Shown here piece by piece: positions 43,977-52,893 of a stretch of DNA of 64,000 bases. The position numbers and the translations under genes were made by a program. Within the stretch, counting starts at the first letter, position 1. Every line of letters starts with the position of its first letter. The notes below the pieces were generated by a model. It was not told where the DNA came from, searched no databases, and saw only the letters and a list, made by a program, of their open reading frames with translations. The DNA lies in the NCBI RefSeq assembly GCF_016735615.1, contig NZ_JAERSF010000001.1:1116001-1180000 (forward strand), written 5' to 3'. Source of the DNA: Flavobacterium tagetis (GTDB lineage: Bacteria > Bacteroidota > Bacteroidia > Flavobacteriales > Flavobacteriaceae).

Positions 43977-44018
43977 TTTTATAAAAATGCGGTAATTTTA
44001 TTATTTAATACAAGCCTA

Positions 44019-46298
44019 ATGCAGAACGTTTCAGAAGCGGCAGCTTATACTTTGCAATTCATTAATCAGACTCAAAAATCTATTTTCCTTACCGGAAAAG
44101 CAGGTACGGGGAAAACTACGCTTTTGCGCGAGATTATCGCGACAACTCATAAAAATACTGTGGTCGTTGCACCTACGGGAATTGCAGCTTTGAATGCTGG
44201 TGGTGTCACAATCCATTCCATGTTTCAACTTCCGTTTGCTGCATTTATTCCGTCGTACGAAGGAAGTGCTCAATTTACCGAAACGGTGAAGTTTGAAAAC
44301 AAAGAATCATTGCGACGTCATTTCAAAATGAATAACGTCAAGCGAAATGTAATCAAGAACATGGAGCTTCTTGTGATTGATGAAGTGAGTATGATGCGCG
44401 CCGATTTGTTGGACGCGGTCGATTTCATGATGCAGACTGTTCGAAGAAATACACAGCCCTTTGGTGGAGTCCAAGTTTTGTTTATTGGCGACTTGTTGCA
44501 ATTGCCGCCGGTTATTCGTGATGAAGAATGGCGAACGCTGAAAAACTACTACCGCGGGAAATTCTTTTTTCATTCTCATGTTCTCCAAACGTATCCGCCA
44601 ATTTATATCGAATTGTCAAAAATCTATCGCCAGACCGATGATGCTTTTATCTCGGTTTTGAATAATTTGCGTAATAATCAGATCACTCCAGAAGACATAG
44701 CTGTTCTAAATCAGTATGTTAAGCCAGATTTTGACTTTAAAGAGAACAAAGGTTATATAACGCTTACAACGCATAATGCCAAAGCAGATTCTATCAACTC
44801 ACAGTCAATCAGTGATTTAGATGGAAAAGAATATATATATACGCCATTTGTGGTAGGAGATTTTCCAGAAAAGATTTTTCCTGTCGAAGAAGAATTGAAA
44901 TTGAAAGTGGGCGCGCAAATCATGTTCGTCAAAAATGACCTGTCTTTTGAAAAGAGATACTTCAACGGAAAGATGGGCGTAATCAAATCGCTTTCTGATG
45001 AAGAAATCTTTGTTCACTTTCCAGAAGAGAACATGACACTCGAAGTGGAGAAGTACGAATGGAAAAATATCCGATACAAAGTCAACGAACAAACCAAAGA
45101 TATCGAAGAAGAGGTTCTAGGAACTTTTGCACATTACCCAATCAAGTTGGCGTGGGCGATTACAGTGCACAAAAGCCAAGGTTTAACTTTTGACAAAGCA
45201 GCGCTCGATGTATCGCAAGTTTTTCTGCCTGGGCAGGCCTATGTAGCACTTTCGCGTTTGCGTTCGTTAAACGGGCTTATTTTGCTTTATCCGATGCAGA
45301 TGAATGGCATTTCGAACGATCAAGATGTGATGGATTACGCTTTGAATAGAGCGACAGAAGAAACTTTGGAGAAAGCGCTTCACTTCGAAACCAAAAATTT
45401 TATTCACAACTATTTGATAAACAGTTTTAATTGGGGAGAATTGGCGCAAGAATGGCGAAATCATCGTTTCAGTTATAACGAAAATGCGGCAGGTTCGGAG
45501 AAAACGAAACATTCGGTTTGGGCGCATAAGAGAATGGAAATCATGGAACAACTTTTAGATCCTTCGCAGAAATTCATTTCGCAACTCAATAAAATTTTTA
45601 TCAAAGAAACGGTCGATTTGTTTTTTGTGAAAGAAAGGGTAGAAGCGGCCTACGATTATTTCTTCAAGGCGATGGATAAATTGGTAGATGATCTGATTTA
45701 TAAAATGGCTGAAATTCAAAAATTTAAAAAAGTAAAAGAGTTCTACGAAGAGCTTAACTTTTTGGAAGATCTTCAGACTAAAGCGGTTTTGAGATTGATG
45801 AAAGCTAAGTTATTGATCGAAGTGGTTGTTGCCGGTGAAGAAATCAGTAAAGAAAAGCTGACGTCGCCAAATATTAAAAATTACAAAATCAACAAAGCGG
45901 AAAGGATAAGAGAAGAGCTGAAAACGACAAATACAGACATTTTTAGAACCGAAGAACCCGTTGTTCGATACAAATCAGCTAAGACAGAGAAAAACGAGCT
46001 TAAAACGGCTAAAAAAACGACAGTCGAAGAAACATATGATTTGTGGATGGAGAAAAATTCGATTGAAGATATTGCAAGAATGCGTAAATTGAATGTTCAA
46101 ACTATCGAAGGACATTTGATAAGACTTATCCAAACGAAGAAAATCGAAATCACCGATGTTCTGCCGTATGATAAAATTTTGGCCTTGCGTGAAGCGTTTC
46201 AGTTTTATCAAGAAGAATCTTTGAGTCCTTTGAAAGAAAAATATGGAGATGATTTTACTTGGGACGAGCTAAAAATGTTCAAAGCGAGCATTAATTAA
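44019..46298 (+). CDS. PIF1/RecD-like helicase with C-terminal helix-turn-helix
   Basis: 759 aa. Superfamily 1 helicase core: Walker A FLTGKAGTGKTTLLREI (residues 22-38), Walker B LLVIDEVSMMRADLLD (about 114-129), VLFIGDLLQLPPV (about 152-164), and the C-terminal helicase motif AWAITVHKSQGLTFDKAALDVS with YVALSRLRSL (about 375-415). Past about residue 430 is a long helical part, and the last 70 residues hold an HTH/RQC-like segment (TVEETYDLWMEKNSIEDIARM, NVQTIEGHLIRL). Such proteins unwind DNA or G-quadruplexes; the actual substrate is not known. A parS-like site lies 10 nt after its stop. Confidence 0.92.
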   Translation: MQNVSEAAAYTLQFINQTQKSIFLTGKAGTGKTTLLREIIATTHKNTVVVAPTGIAALNAGGVTIHSMFQLPFAAFIPSYEGSAQFTETVKFENKESLRRHFKMNNVKRNVIKNMELLVIDEVSMMRADLLDAVDFMMQTVRRNTQPFGGVQVLFIGDLLQLPPVIRDEEWRTLKNYYRGKFFFHSHVLQTYPPIYIELSKIYRQTDDAFISVLNNLRNNQITPEDIAVLNQYVKPDFDFKENKGYITLTTHNAKADSINSQSISDLDGKEYIYTPFVVGDFPEKIFPVEEELKLKVGAQIMFVKNDLSFEKRYFNGKMGVIKSLSDEEIFVHFPEENMTLEVEKYEWKNIRYKVNEQTKDIEEEVLGTFAHYPIKLAWAITVHKSQGLTFDKAALDVSQVFLPGQAYVALSRLRSLNGLILLYPMQMNGISNDQDVMDYALNRATEETLEKALHFETKNFIHNYLINSFNWGELAQEWRNHRFSYNENAAGSEKTKHSVWAHKRMEIMEQLLDPSQKFISQLNKIFIKETVDLFFVKERVEAAYDYFFKAMDKLVDDLIYKMAEIQKFKKVKEFYEELNFLEDLQTKAVLRLMKAKLLIEVVVAGEEISKEKLTSPNIKNYKINKAERIREELKTTNTDIFRTEEPVVRYKSAKTEKNELKTAKKTTVEETYDLWMEKNSIEDIARMRKLNVQTIEGHLIRLIQTKKIEITDVLPYDKILALREAFQFYQEESLSPLKEKYGDDFTWDELKMFKASIN

Positions 46299-46307
46299 TT
46301 TTTTGAA

Positions 46308-46323
46308 CGTCCCACGTGAAACA
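46308..46323. other. Isolated parS-like site
   Basis: CGTCCCACGTGAAACA, 16-nt palindrome centre CACGTG with one arm change from the consensus, between the helicase and the next gene. Confidence 0.65.
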
Positions 46324-46376
46324 TGGTTTTCTGTTTTTCAAAAATCTAACTTCTAACGCATTAATTTTTTTTTGAC

Positions 46377-47138
46377 ATGAAAACATTTAAAATAGTACTA
46401 ACAATTTTGGTGTTTAATTCTTCGTTTTTGATTGCCCAGGATTTGAAACCAGAATACCAAAAGTTCATTTCGAAATTTATTCAGGAAGTAAAAGCAGGTG
46501 ATAAAGAAGCGATTGCCAAACGAATCAAATTTCCATTTAAACGGGAGTATCCAATTCCTTCAGTGAAGGATAAGGCAGATTTTATAAAAAGATATAACCA
46601 AATTTTTGATATGGTTTTAATTGAGAAAATATCAAAATCGGATCCAGCAAAAGATTGGTCAGAAGTGGGATGGCGCGGAATTATGCTAAATCGTGGAGAC
46701 ATGTGGATCGATATTGACGGAAGAATTATCAGCATCAATCATCAATCTGATGAAGAACTGAAAATGAAAAATTCGCTGATTGCAGCACAGAAAAAAGAAG
46801 TAAATACTTCACTTTCAAATTTTAAAGAGCCAGTTGCAATACTTGAAACTTCAAAATTTAGAATCAGAATTGATGATCTTGGAAATAATAATTATCGATA
46901 TGCTTCCTGTTCAATTAAGAAGAAAATGACTGATGCTCCAGATCTTGTAATTGAAAATGGAGTCTTCTTCGCAGATGGAACAGGAGGAAATCATCATTAC
47001 GAATTTAAAAAAGGTAATTTCAAGTATGAATGTCATTTCATTGTTTTAGGCGAAAAAAATTCGGCGCCTGCGGCGTTACTAGTATATCAGTCCGGAAAAG
47101 AAATTCTATCTCAAGATGCAAAAATTGTTTCACGATAA
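46377..47138 (+). CDS. Exported protein of unknown function
   Basis: 253 aa with a signal peptide (MKTFKIVLTILVFNSSFLIAQ). The mature part has two halves: FISKFIQEVKAGDKEAIAKRIKFPFKREYPIP with DMWIDIDGRIISINHQS, and after about residue 150 KFRIRIDDLGNNNYRYASCSIKKKMTD with GTGGNHHYEFKKGNFKYEC. No catalytic motif is recognised. A bidirectional terminator separates it from the convergent next gene. Confidence 0.75.
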   Translation: MKTFKIVLTILVFNSSFLIAQDLKPEYQKFISKFIQEVKAGDKEAIAKRIKFPFKREYPIPSVKDKADFIKRYNQIFDMVLIEKISKSDPAKDWSEVGWRGIMLNRGDMWIDIDGRIISINHQSDEELKMKNSLIAAQKKEVNTSLSNFKEPVAILETSKFRIRIDDLGNNNYRYASCSIKKKMTDAPDLVIENGVFFADGTGGNHHYEFKKGNFKYECHFIVLGEKNSAPAALLVYQSGKEILSQDAKIVSR

Positions 47139-47144
47139 ACATTT

Positions 47145-47181
47145 AAAAAAGGCCTAATTTAAAAATGAATTAGGCCTTTTT
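47145..47181. terminator. Bidirectional terminator
   Basis: AAAAAAGGCCTAATTT ... AATTAGGCCTTTTT between convergent genes, with T-runs on both strands. Confidence 0.9.
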
Positions 47182-47183
47182 AG

Positions 47184-47621
47184 TTATATAGCTGACATTG
47201 CTTTTTCCAGCTCTTTTTCCTGTGTAATCTGATTTAGTTTTAATTTCTGAATATTTACCTCATTTTCTTTGGTTTTAATTCTCTGTTTTTGAATCTCTTC
47301 TTCAGAAATAGAAGATGTGGTTATTTTGTTCTCAATTTTCTGATTGGCAAGTTCCAGTTTGCTGATTTTTTCTTTTGTCGATTTCAAATCGTTTTCAGAT
47401 TTAGATAGAGCTTTCTTTTTGCTTTCCAATTCCTTCTGCTCTTTTTTCAGCTGATCAAGTTTGTAGTCGAGTTTTTTATAATTTTCTTTTAAACTTTTTT
47501 GCGTTTCAAGATCAGCTTTTTGACGTTCTATTTCTTGTGCAGTGTTTGAAATTTGTTGAGCAAAAAATGATTGTGAACTCAGCAATAATAAGAGAAGTAA
47601 TGTTTTTAAAAGTTTGTCCAT
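47184..47621 (-). CDS. Small exported coiled-coil protein
   Basis: 145 aa. Signal peptide MDKLLKTLLLLLLLSSQSFFAQ, then about 120 residues of charged heptads (for example YKLDQLKKEQKELESKKKAL) that predict a single long coiled coil. No other domain. It is convergent with the preceding gene. Probably periplasmic; function unknown. Confidence 0.78.
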   Translation of the reverse strand: MDKLLKTLLLLLLLSSQSFFAQQISNTAQEIERQKADLETQKSLKENYKKLDYKLDQLKKEQKELESKKKALSKSENDLKSTKEKISKLELANQKIENKITTSSISEEEIQKQRIKTKENEVNIQKLKLNQITQEKELEKAMSAI

Positions 47622-47703
47622 AATGTTTAAATTTTCAAGCGAATTTATTCGAAGAAACTTTTACACAATGTGAATTTAAGACTTAAAAGCAACAGAATAG
47701 GAC

Positions 47704-47737
47704 AAAAAATCCCGCTCGATTAGAACAGGATTTTTTA
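47704..47737 (-). terminator. Terminator of HU/SPOR gene
   Basis: AAAAAATCC ... GGATTTTTT around a CG-containing loop, minus strand, just beyond the stop at 47743. Confidence 0.65.
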
Positions 47738-47742
47738 AATTT

Positions 47743-48714
47743 TTATAGATTTTCGACCAGAATCCAAGCTTGTGGATTTTCGCCTTTTTGTATTTCTTTT
47801 TGAGCTTGTTCTGCTTCTTTCATTGTAGTATAGCTTCCATACAAAACAGGAAATAAGCCATGTTTGTTTTCTTTCAGCATTCTAGCTTTGTAACCATCTT
47901 TAATTAGTTGATCGTAAGCTTTTTTTGCATTAGCTTCGCTTCTAAAAGCACCTGCCATAATGTGATAAGGCATTGTTGTTTCAACAGTTTCTACTTTAGC
48001 TGAATCAACAGAAAGAGTTACAGCTGGAAGTGGACTTTTGATAAAAAAAGTGGCTTCTTGAATTTTGTTCTGTACTTTTTTCTGAACAGCTTGTTCTACA
48101 ACAAGTGTTTGGTTATCAATTTGATTTTGATATAATGGATAACCAATGCTTCCTGTAATTCCAAGTCCTAAAACAAGAATTGCAGCATATCGCAAGAACG
48201 GATTTGAAGATTTGGTTTCTTCTTCGTTTTCGTATAATAAAACAGCATCTTTTTCTTTTGCTGCAATTTTTTCGATTTTTTTCTCGAATGCCTCTTTTTT
48301 CACCATCGGAGAAACAAAAGGACTCAATCCAAATGAAGTAGCCAGAAAGTTAGTCTGATCGTTTGGTTTGAAAACGATATTGCTTTCAGAATTTAAACGC
48401 AGTTCTCCAATGTTCTTTAAAAGAATTACACCTTCTTCTTCCAGTGTTTTTTTCCAATTCAAAACTTCAAATGCAATTGCGCTAACTGCAAAACCGTAAG
48501 ATGTTTTTTCAGCTTGTGCAATATGATTTGCCAACAATCCGTCATTATTTTTAATACGACTGTTGAAAGAAATGGTTTTTTTTGGTGGAAAAAACGAATT
48601 AGTGCTTTCATTCAGCTGGGCAGAATGTGTTTCTGTTAAAAATGCACCAAATCCTGGAACCGTTACACACTGATAACGATACAATAACTGTGAGATATAT
48701 ACTTCGATTTTCAT
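47743..48714 (-). CDS. HU-CCDC81-like and SPOR domain membrane protein
   Basis: About 323 aa from MKIEVYISQLLYRYQCVTVPG (48714); the ORF's earlier start adds 6 residues. Domain order: two HU-like (CCDC81 bacterial) domains in the first 135 residues (KIEVYISQLLYRYQCVTVPGF, then KKTLEEEGVILLKNIGELRL), one membrane helix (RYAAILVLGLGITGSIGYPLY, about 175-195) and a C-terminal SPOR domain (HIMAGAFRSEANAKKAYDQL, MLKENKHGLFPVLYGSYTTM). SPOR domains bind denuded peptidoglycan, so this links DNA-binding-like domains in the cytoplasm with the cell wall, probably at division. It is divergent from dprA. Confidence 0.88.
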   Translation of the reverse strand: MKIEVYISQLLYRYQCVTVPGFGAFLTETHSAQLNESTNSFFPPKKTISFNSRIKNNDGLLANHIAQAEKTSYGFAVSAIAFEVLNWKKTLEEEGVILLKNIGELRLNSESNIVFKPNDQTNFLATSFGLSPFVSPMVKKEAFEKKIEKIAAKEKDAVLLYENEEETKSSNPFLRYAAILVLGLGITGSIGYPLYQNQIDNQTLVVEQAVQKKVQNKIQEATFFIKSPLPAVTLSVDSAKVETVETTMPYHIMAGAFRSEANAKKAYDQLIKDGYKARMLKENKHGLFPVLYGSYTTMKEAEQAQKEIQKGENPQAWILVENL

Positions 48715-48952
48715 ATTAACAAAGTTAGGCAACGAGTATAGTTATCAAAATTTTATTCACAATTTTTATTAACAATTCGGAATTATTTTTAGACAATTCG
48801 TTTTCAGTATATTAACTTTTTGATTTTCCTTTCTAAATAAGGCACTTCAAAAATATTTTATAATTTTATTAAGAAATTACTTTGTTTTATAGATATTTGC
48901 GCTTCAATAAAAGTAGATTTAATTTTTCTATTTTACATAATGTTAAAACAAA

Positions 48953-50053
48953 ATGACAGATCAGGAATTGTTTAATTTGCTTGCCTTATTGAAGGTCGAC
49001 GGAGTGGGAGATATAATGGGTAAAAAATTACTTAATTCGTTTGGTAATGCTTCTTCTATTTTTAAAGCAAAGAATTCTCAATTGGCTGCCGTTGATGGAA
49101 TAGGATCTGTTTTATTGAAAAATTTGAAAGATAAAACTGTTTTTGAAAAAGCTGACAAAGAGCTTTCATTTATAAAAAATAACAATATTCAGGTTTCTTT
49201 TTTTCAGGACGAAAATTATCCAGAACGGCTTAAACATTGCATTGATGCACCAATTCTGATTTTTACTGCGGGGAATTTGGATTTAAAAAACAAGAAAATA
49301 ATCAGTATTGTTGGTACAAGACAAATTACCTCTTACGGAACTGATTTCTGTAGAAAGTTGATTGAAGATTTGGCTCCTCTCGATCCTGTAATTGTAAGCG
49401 GATTTGCTTATGGAGTTGATATTGTAGCACATCAAGTCGCAATTGATTTTAATTTACAAACTGTTGGTGTACTCGCTCATGGCTTAAATCAGATTTATCC
49501 AAGAACTCATAAAAAGTACATGGCTAGAATGGAAGAAAACGGCGGATTTATTACTGAGTTTTGGAGCGATTCCAATCCTGATAAAGAGAAATTTGTTCGT
49601 CGAAACCGTATTGTTGCTGGTATGACTGAAGCTACAATTGTAATCGAATCTGCAGATAGAGGAGGATCTTTAATTACGGCAAATATGGCCAACGAGTACA
49701 ATCGTGATGTTTTTGCTGTGCCTGGTAGAGTGACTGATAAATACAGTCAAGGTTGTAATAACTTGATTAAAACGCAGAAAGCAAATGTGTTGACAGATGC
49801 TGCTGATTTAATCTACATGCTAAATTGGGACATTAAAGAAAAACCAAAAAACATTCAGAAACAGCTTTTTGTAGAATTAGAATCCGAAGAACAGAAGGTT
49901 TATGATTTTCTTCTAAAAAATGGAAAAGAGTTATTAGATATCATTGCAATCGAATGTGGAATTCCGATTTTCAAACTATCTGGAATTCTGATTAGTATGG
50001 AATTGAAAGGTGTTATCAGGCCACTTCCTGGAAAACTTTTTGAATCAATTTAA
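48953..50053 (+). CDS. dprA: DNA-processing protein DprA/Smf
   Basis: 366 aa. It protects and loads single-stranded DNA onto RecA during uptake and recombination. An N-terminal helix-hairpin-helix (LLALLKVDGVGDIMGKKLLN, VDGIGSVLLKNLKD) precedes the Rossmann DprA domain with SIVGTRQITSYG (about 117-128), VSGFAYGVDIVAHQ (about 147-160), GVLAHGLNQIYP (about 169-180) and the GGSLITANMANEYNRDVFAVPG block (about 237-258). A C-terminal winged helix (VYDFLLKNGKELLDIIAIE) follows. The recA gene is 3.3 kb away but on the other strand. Confidence 0.95.
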   Translation: MTDQELFNLLALLKVDGVGDIMGKKLLNSFGNASSIFKAKNSQLAAVDGIGSVLLKNLKDKTVFEKADKELSFIKNNNIQVSFFQDENYPERLKHCIDAPILIFTAGNLDLKNKKIISIVGTRQITSYGTDFCRKLIEDLAPLDPVIVSGFAYGVDIVAHQVAIDFNLQTVGVLAHGLNQIYPRTHKKYMARMEENGGFITEFWSDSNPDKEKFVRRNRIVAGMTEATIVIESADRGGSLITANMANEYNRDVFAVPGRVTDKYSQGCNNLIKTQKANVLTDAADLIYMLNWDIKEKPKNIQKQLFVELESEEQKVYDFLLKNGKELLDIIAIECGIPIFKLSGILISMELKGVIRPLPGKLFESI

Positions 50054-50071
50054 CGCAGAAAATCCTATATT

Positions 50072-50194
50072 TTATTTTCGCGTAAAATGTTTGTACAATC
50101 GGTATAAAATATAAATCAGTAATAAGCCAAAAACTATATTTAGAATTTGGAATACATACGAAGGAACATTATAATCTTCAATATACTTATCCAT
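50072..50194 (-). CDS. 40-aa single-pass membrane protein
   Basis: MDKYIEDYNVPSYVFQILNI starts a 40-residue frame; a hydrophobic helix (about residues 13-33, VFQILNIVFGLLLIYILYRL) and a basic end KHFTRK give a single membrane helix with inside-positive tail. It is missed by length cut-offs. It lies between the stops of dprA and trpS. No family is recognised; whether it is expressed is not known. Confidence 0.5.
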   Translation of the reverse strand: MDKYIEDYNVPSYVFQILNIVFGLLLIYILYRLYKHFTRK

Positions 50195-50260
50195 TTTTTC
50201 GTTTTTAAATGATTAATATTCTTGAAGTTACAAAAAAATAATTGAAATAGACATTAAAAG

Positions 50261-50297
50261 AAAAACGCTGACCAATTTTAAAATGATCAGCGTTTCT
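50261..50297 (-). terminator. Terminator of trpS
   Basis: AAACGCTGATCA ... TGGTCAGCGTTTTT, minus strand, directly after the trpS stop. Confidence 0.85.
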
Positions 50298-50316
50298 TTA
50301 AAAGATAGTTTTTGAA

Positions 50317-51291
50317 TTATTTCTGAAATCCTAAAACTTCTCTAACTTTTGCTAAAACACCATCGGCAATTACAGAAGCTTTTGCAGCACCTTTTTTCAA
50401 CAAAGCGTCAACTTCTTCTAGGTTGTTGATGTAATAATTGTATTTTTCTCTTTCTGTTTTGAATTTTTCTGTAATTAATTCAAACAAAGCTTGTTTTGCA
50501 TGACCGTAACCATAGTTTCCGCCTAAGTAGTTTGCTCTCATTTGGGCAGTTTGTTCTTCGTTTGCTAATAAAGAATAAATAGCAAATGCATTACAAGTAT
50601 CTGGATTTTTAGGTGCCTCAAGCGGAGTAGAATCTGTCTCAATGCTCATTACTTGTTTGCGTAATGTTTTATCATCCAAGAAAATATTGATGATATTGTT
50701 TGCAGATTTACTCATTTTTCCTCCGTTTGTTCCTGGAATCAGCATAATGTTTTCCTGAATTTTTGCTTCAGGGAGAACAAAAGTTTCGCCCATTTGATGA
50801 TTAAAACGAGCCGCAACATCGCGAGTGATTTCTAAATGTTGCAACTGATCTTTTCCAACAGGAACAAATTCAGCATCATATAATAAAATATCGGCAGCCA
50901 TTAACATCGGGTATGTAAAAAGTCCAGCGTTAACATCATCCAAACGATCTGCTTTATCTTTGAAAGAATGTGCCAAAGTCAATCTTTGAAACGGAAAAAA
51001 ACAGCTTAAATACCAAGTCAATTCAGTAGTTTGAACCACATCAGATTGTCTGTAAAACGTCACTTTTTCAGGATTTAAACCACAAGCAAGCCAAGCTGCA
51101 GCAGTGCTATAAGTGTTTTCTCTTAAAGTTTTTCCGTCTTTAATCTGAGTGATTGAATGCAAATCGGCAATAAACAAATAAGATTCATTTGCTGGATCGT
51201 TTGATAATTCGATTGCCGGAATAATTGCTCCTAATAAATTTCCTAAATGCGGTGTTCCTGTACTTTGAACTCCAGTAAGTATTTTTGCCAT
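50317..51291 (-). CDS. trpS: Tryptophanyl-tRNA synthetase
   Basis: About 324 aa from MAKILTGVQSTGTPHLGN (51291); the in-frame upstream start is in the spacer. Charges tRNA-Trp. HIGH-like GTPHLGNLLGA (about residues 11-21), LADLHSITQI (about 43-52), the MAADILLYDAEFVPVGKDQLQH block (about 131-152) and GGKMSKSANN (KMSKS, about 193-202) are all clear. It is followed on the minus strand by its terminator. Upstream are the repeats of the GxxExxY element. Confidence 0.96.
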   Translation of the reverse strand: MAKILTGVQSTGTPHLGNLLGAIIPAIELSNDPANESYLFIADLHSITQIKDGKTLRENTYSTAAAWLACGLNPEKVTFYRQSDVVQTTELTWYLSCFFPFQRLTLAHSFKDKADRLDDVNAGLFTYPMLMAADILLYDAEFVPVGKDQLQHLEITRDVAARFNHQMGETFVLPEAKIQENIMLIPGTNGGKMSKSANNIINIFLDDKTLRKQVMSIETDSTPLEAPKNPDTCNAFAIYSLLANEEQTAQMRANYLGGNYGYGHAKQALFELITEKFKTEREKYNYYINNLEEVDALLKKGAAKASVIADGVLAKVREVLGFQK

Positions 51292-51388
51292 TCTAGTTTT
51301 TTCTAAATGCAAATGTCGTGATGTTTTTTTTAATCGCAAAGTGTGCAATGGTTTATCATTAAGTTTTGAATTTTTTTGTGAGTTATTT

Positions 51389-51985
51389 TAACGCAAAGGG
51401 CACAAAGGATTTTCGCAAAGAAAAGAAGTATGTTTCTTTTAAGAGATTTGCTTTTCGATAAGTTCACAAAGTTTTTATAAAATATAAGAAAATGTTTATA
51501 AATTTAGCTTTTTTAAATTATGACAGAAAACGAAATATCAAATATTGTAATTGGATTAGCGATTGAAATTCATAAAAAACTTGGGCCTGGATTATTAGAA
51601 AATGTGTATAAAGAATGTTTGTTTTATAAAATTAAACAACGTGGATTTCTTGTTGAAAAAGAAAAATCTTTGGCATTAATTTTTGAAGAAGTTAAGTTGG
51701 ATTGTGGATTCCGCATTGACATACTTGTGGAAAACAAATTCTAATTGAGATAAAAAGTGTGGAATCACTTACCGTTAATCATTTAGCACAAACATTAACC
51801 TATTTAAGACTTGGAACTTTTAAGCTAGGGTTGCTCATAAATTTCAATGAAAGTCTCTTAAAAAATGGCATTAGAAGAGTTGCAAATAATTTATAGATAA
51901 AGCTTTGTGAACTTATCGCAAAGCAAACCCCTTCATAATAATCACTTTAAAAACTTTGCGAAAATCCTTTGTGCCCTTTGCGTTA
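51389..51985. mobile_element. GxxExxY cassette bounded by nested inverted repeats
   Basis: Outer arms of 32 nt match perfectly as inverted repeats (51389-51420 and 51954-51985; left arm starts TAACGCAAAGGGCACAAAGG). Inner arms of 16 nt (51456-51471 CGATAAGTTCACAAAG and 51903-51918) also match perfectly. Together they enclose a GxxExxY gene and little else, 597 bp in total, between trpS and an acyltransferase gene. The wording with GCAAAG and CACAAAG is common around GxxExxY genes in other genomes (recalled). No transposase is present, so any movement would need help in trans. Confidence 0.7.
51520..51896 (+). pseudogene. GxxExxY (PDDEXK_3-like) protein gene, frameshifted
   Basis: The first 74 codons (51520-51744) give MTENEISNIVIGLAIEIHKK and the namesake motif GLLENVY in GPGLLENVYKECL, ending after ILVENKF. 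A -1 slip near 51741 would restore the expected frame, EIKSVESLTVNHLAQTLTY..., up to a TAG at 51894-51896. So one base (probably a T in a run) is missing. The family belongs to the PD-(D/E)XK nuclease-like superfamily; its role is unknown. It is inside the inverted-repeat cassette. Confidence 0.85.
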
Positions 51986-52052
51986 GAAAAAGCTTGCACT
52001 TAGAAAAAAAATCTTGATTAAAATTCATTTCTGTTTTCTTACATTTGAAGCT

Positions 52053-52793
52053 ATGAAAATATTTAAAATTGCTTTTTGGATTCTTTGGAGAGTTTGGTTT
52101 TACATTTTGATGGCGATTCCGATACTCATTATGTTCCCTTTTCTGGTCGTTTCTATCCTTTCTGAGAAAGGATATCCATATTTCTTTAAAATGGCCCGCA
52201 TTTGGGCTAAATTTATCCTTTTCGGGATGGGTTTCTATTACATCGTAAAACGCGAACAGAAGCTCATTAAAGGCAAAAGTTACATGATTGTGGCCAATCA
52301 TACCTCGATGACCGACATTATGCTAATGCTGGCGCTTATAAAAAATCCGTTTGTTTTTGTTGGAAAAAAAGAATTGGTGAAGATTCCGCTTTTTGGGTTT
52401 TTCTATAAACGAACCTGTATTTTGGTTGACAGAAGTTCTTCTAAAAGTAAAAATGAAGTTTTTAAAAGAGCCCAAAATCGTCTTAACCAAGGTTTGAGTA
52501 TTTGTATTTTTCCTGAAGGGGGAGTTCCAGATGATGAAAGTATTTTGTTGGACGAGTTTAAAGATGGAGCATTCAGATTGGCTATTGATCATCAGATTCC
52601 GATTGTACCCATTGTTTTTCCAGATAACAAAGAACGTTTTTCATATACGTTCATGAGCGGAAGTCCAGGAAAAATGCGTGCGCGAATTTTACCTTTCGTT
52701 GAAACAAAAGGATTGACAAGCGATCACAGAAAAGAGTTGAGAGACCAAGTTAGAAATATGATTTACAATGGTTTAATTGATTTTCAGAAATAA
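52053..52793 (+). CDS. 1-acyl-glycerol-3-phosphate acyltransferase (PlsC-like)
   Basis: About 246 aa from MKIFKIAFWILWRVW (52053). Two N-terminal membrane-associated segments (FKIAFWILWRVWFYILMAIP, MFPFLVVSIL) precede the acyltransferase domain with the NHTSMTD motif (HX4D, about residues 81-87), RSSSKSKNEVF, and FPEGGVPD (about 155-162). It transfers an acyl chain to lysophosphatidate in phospholipid synthesis at the inner membrane. A TACATTTG box sits very close to the ATG (52040-52047), which would leave almost no leader, so it may be coincidence. Confidence 0.9.
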   Translation: MKIFKIAFWILWRVWFYILMAIPILIMFPFLVVSILSEKGYPYFFKMARIWAKFILFGMGFYYIVKREQKLIKGKSYMIVANHTSMTDIMLMLALIKNPFVFVGKKELVKIPLFGFFYKRTCILVDRSSSKSKNEVFKRAQNRLNQGLSICIFPEGGVPDDESILLDEFKDGAFRLAIDHQIPIVPIVFPDNKERFSYTFMSGSPGKMRARILPFVETKGLTSDHRKELRDQVRNMIYNGLIDFQK

Positions 52794-52820
52794 TAGCCAT
52801 TAGAACATTATGTAAAATAC

Positions 52821-52856
52821 AAAAGCCGGTAGATTTAATCAGTCTACCGGCTTTTC
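52821..52856 (+). terminator. Terminator after acyltransferase gene
   Basis: AAAAGCCGGTAGA ... TCTACCGGCTTTT, a 13-bp stem, 28 nt after the stop. Confidence 0.9.
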
Positions 52857-52893
52857 TTTGAATTAAAAACCCCCTATTTTTATTCAAAAGTTA

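Noticed and set aside
52040..52047. Promoter box for the acyltransferase gene
   Set aside because: TACATTTG lies only 5 nt before the ATG, too close for a normal leader; not listed as a feature.
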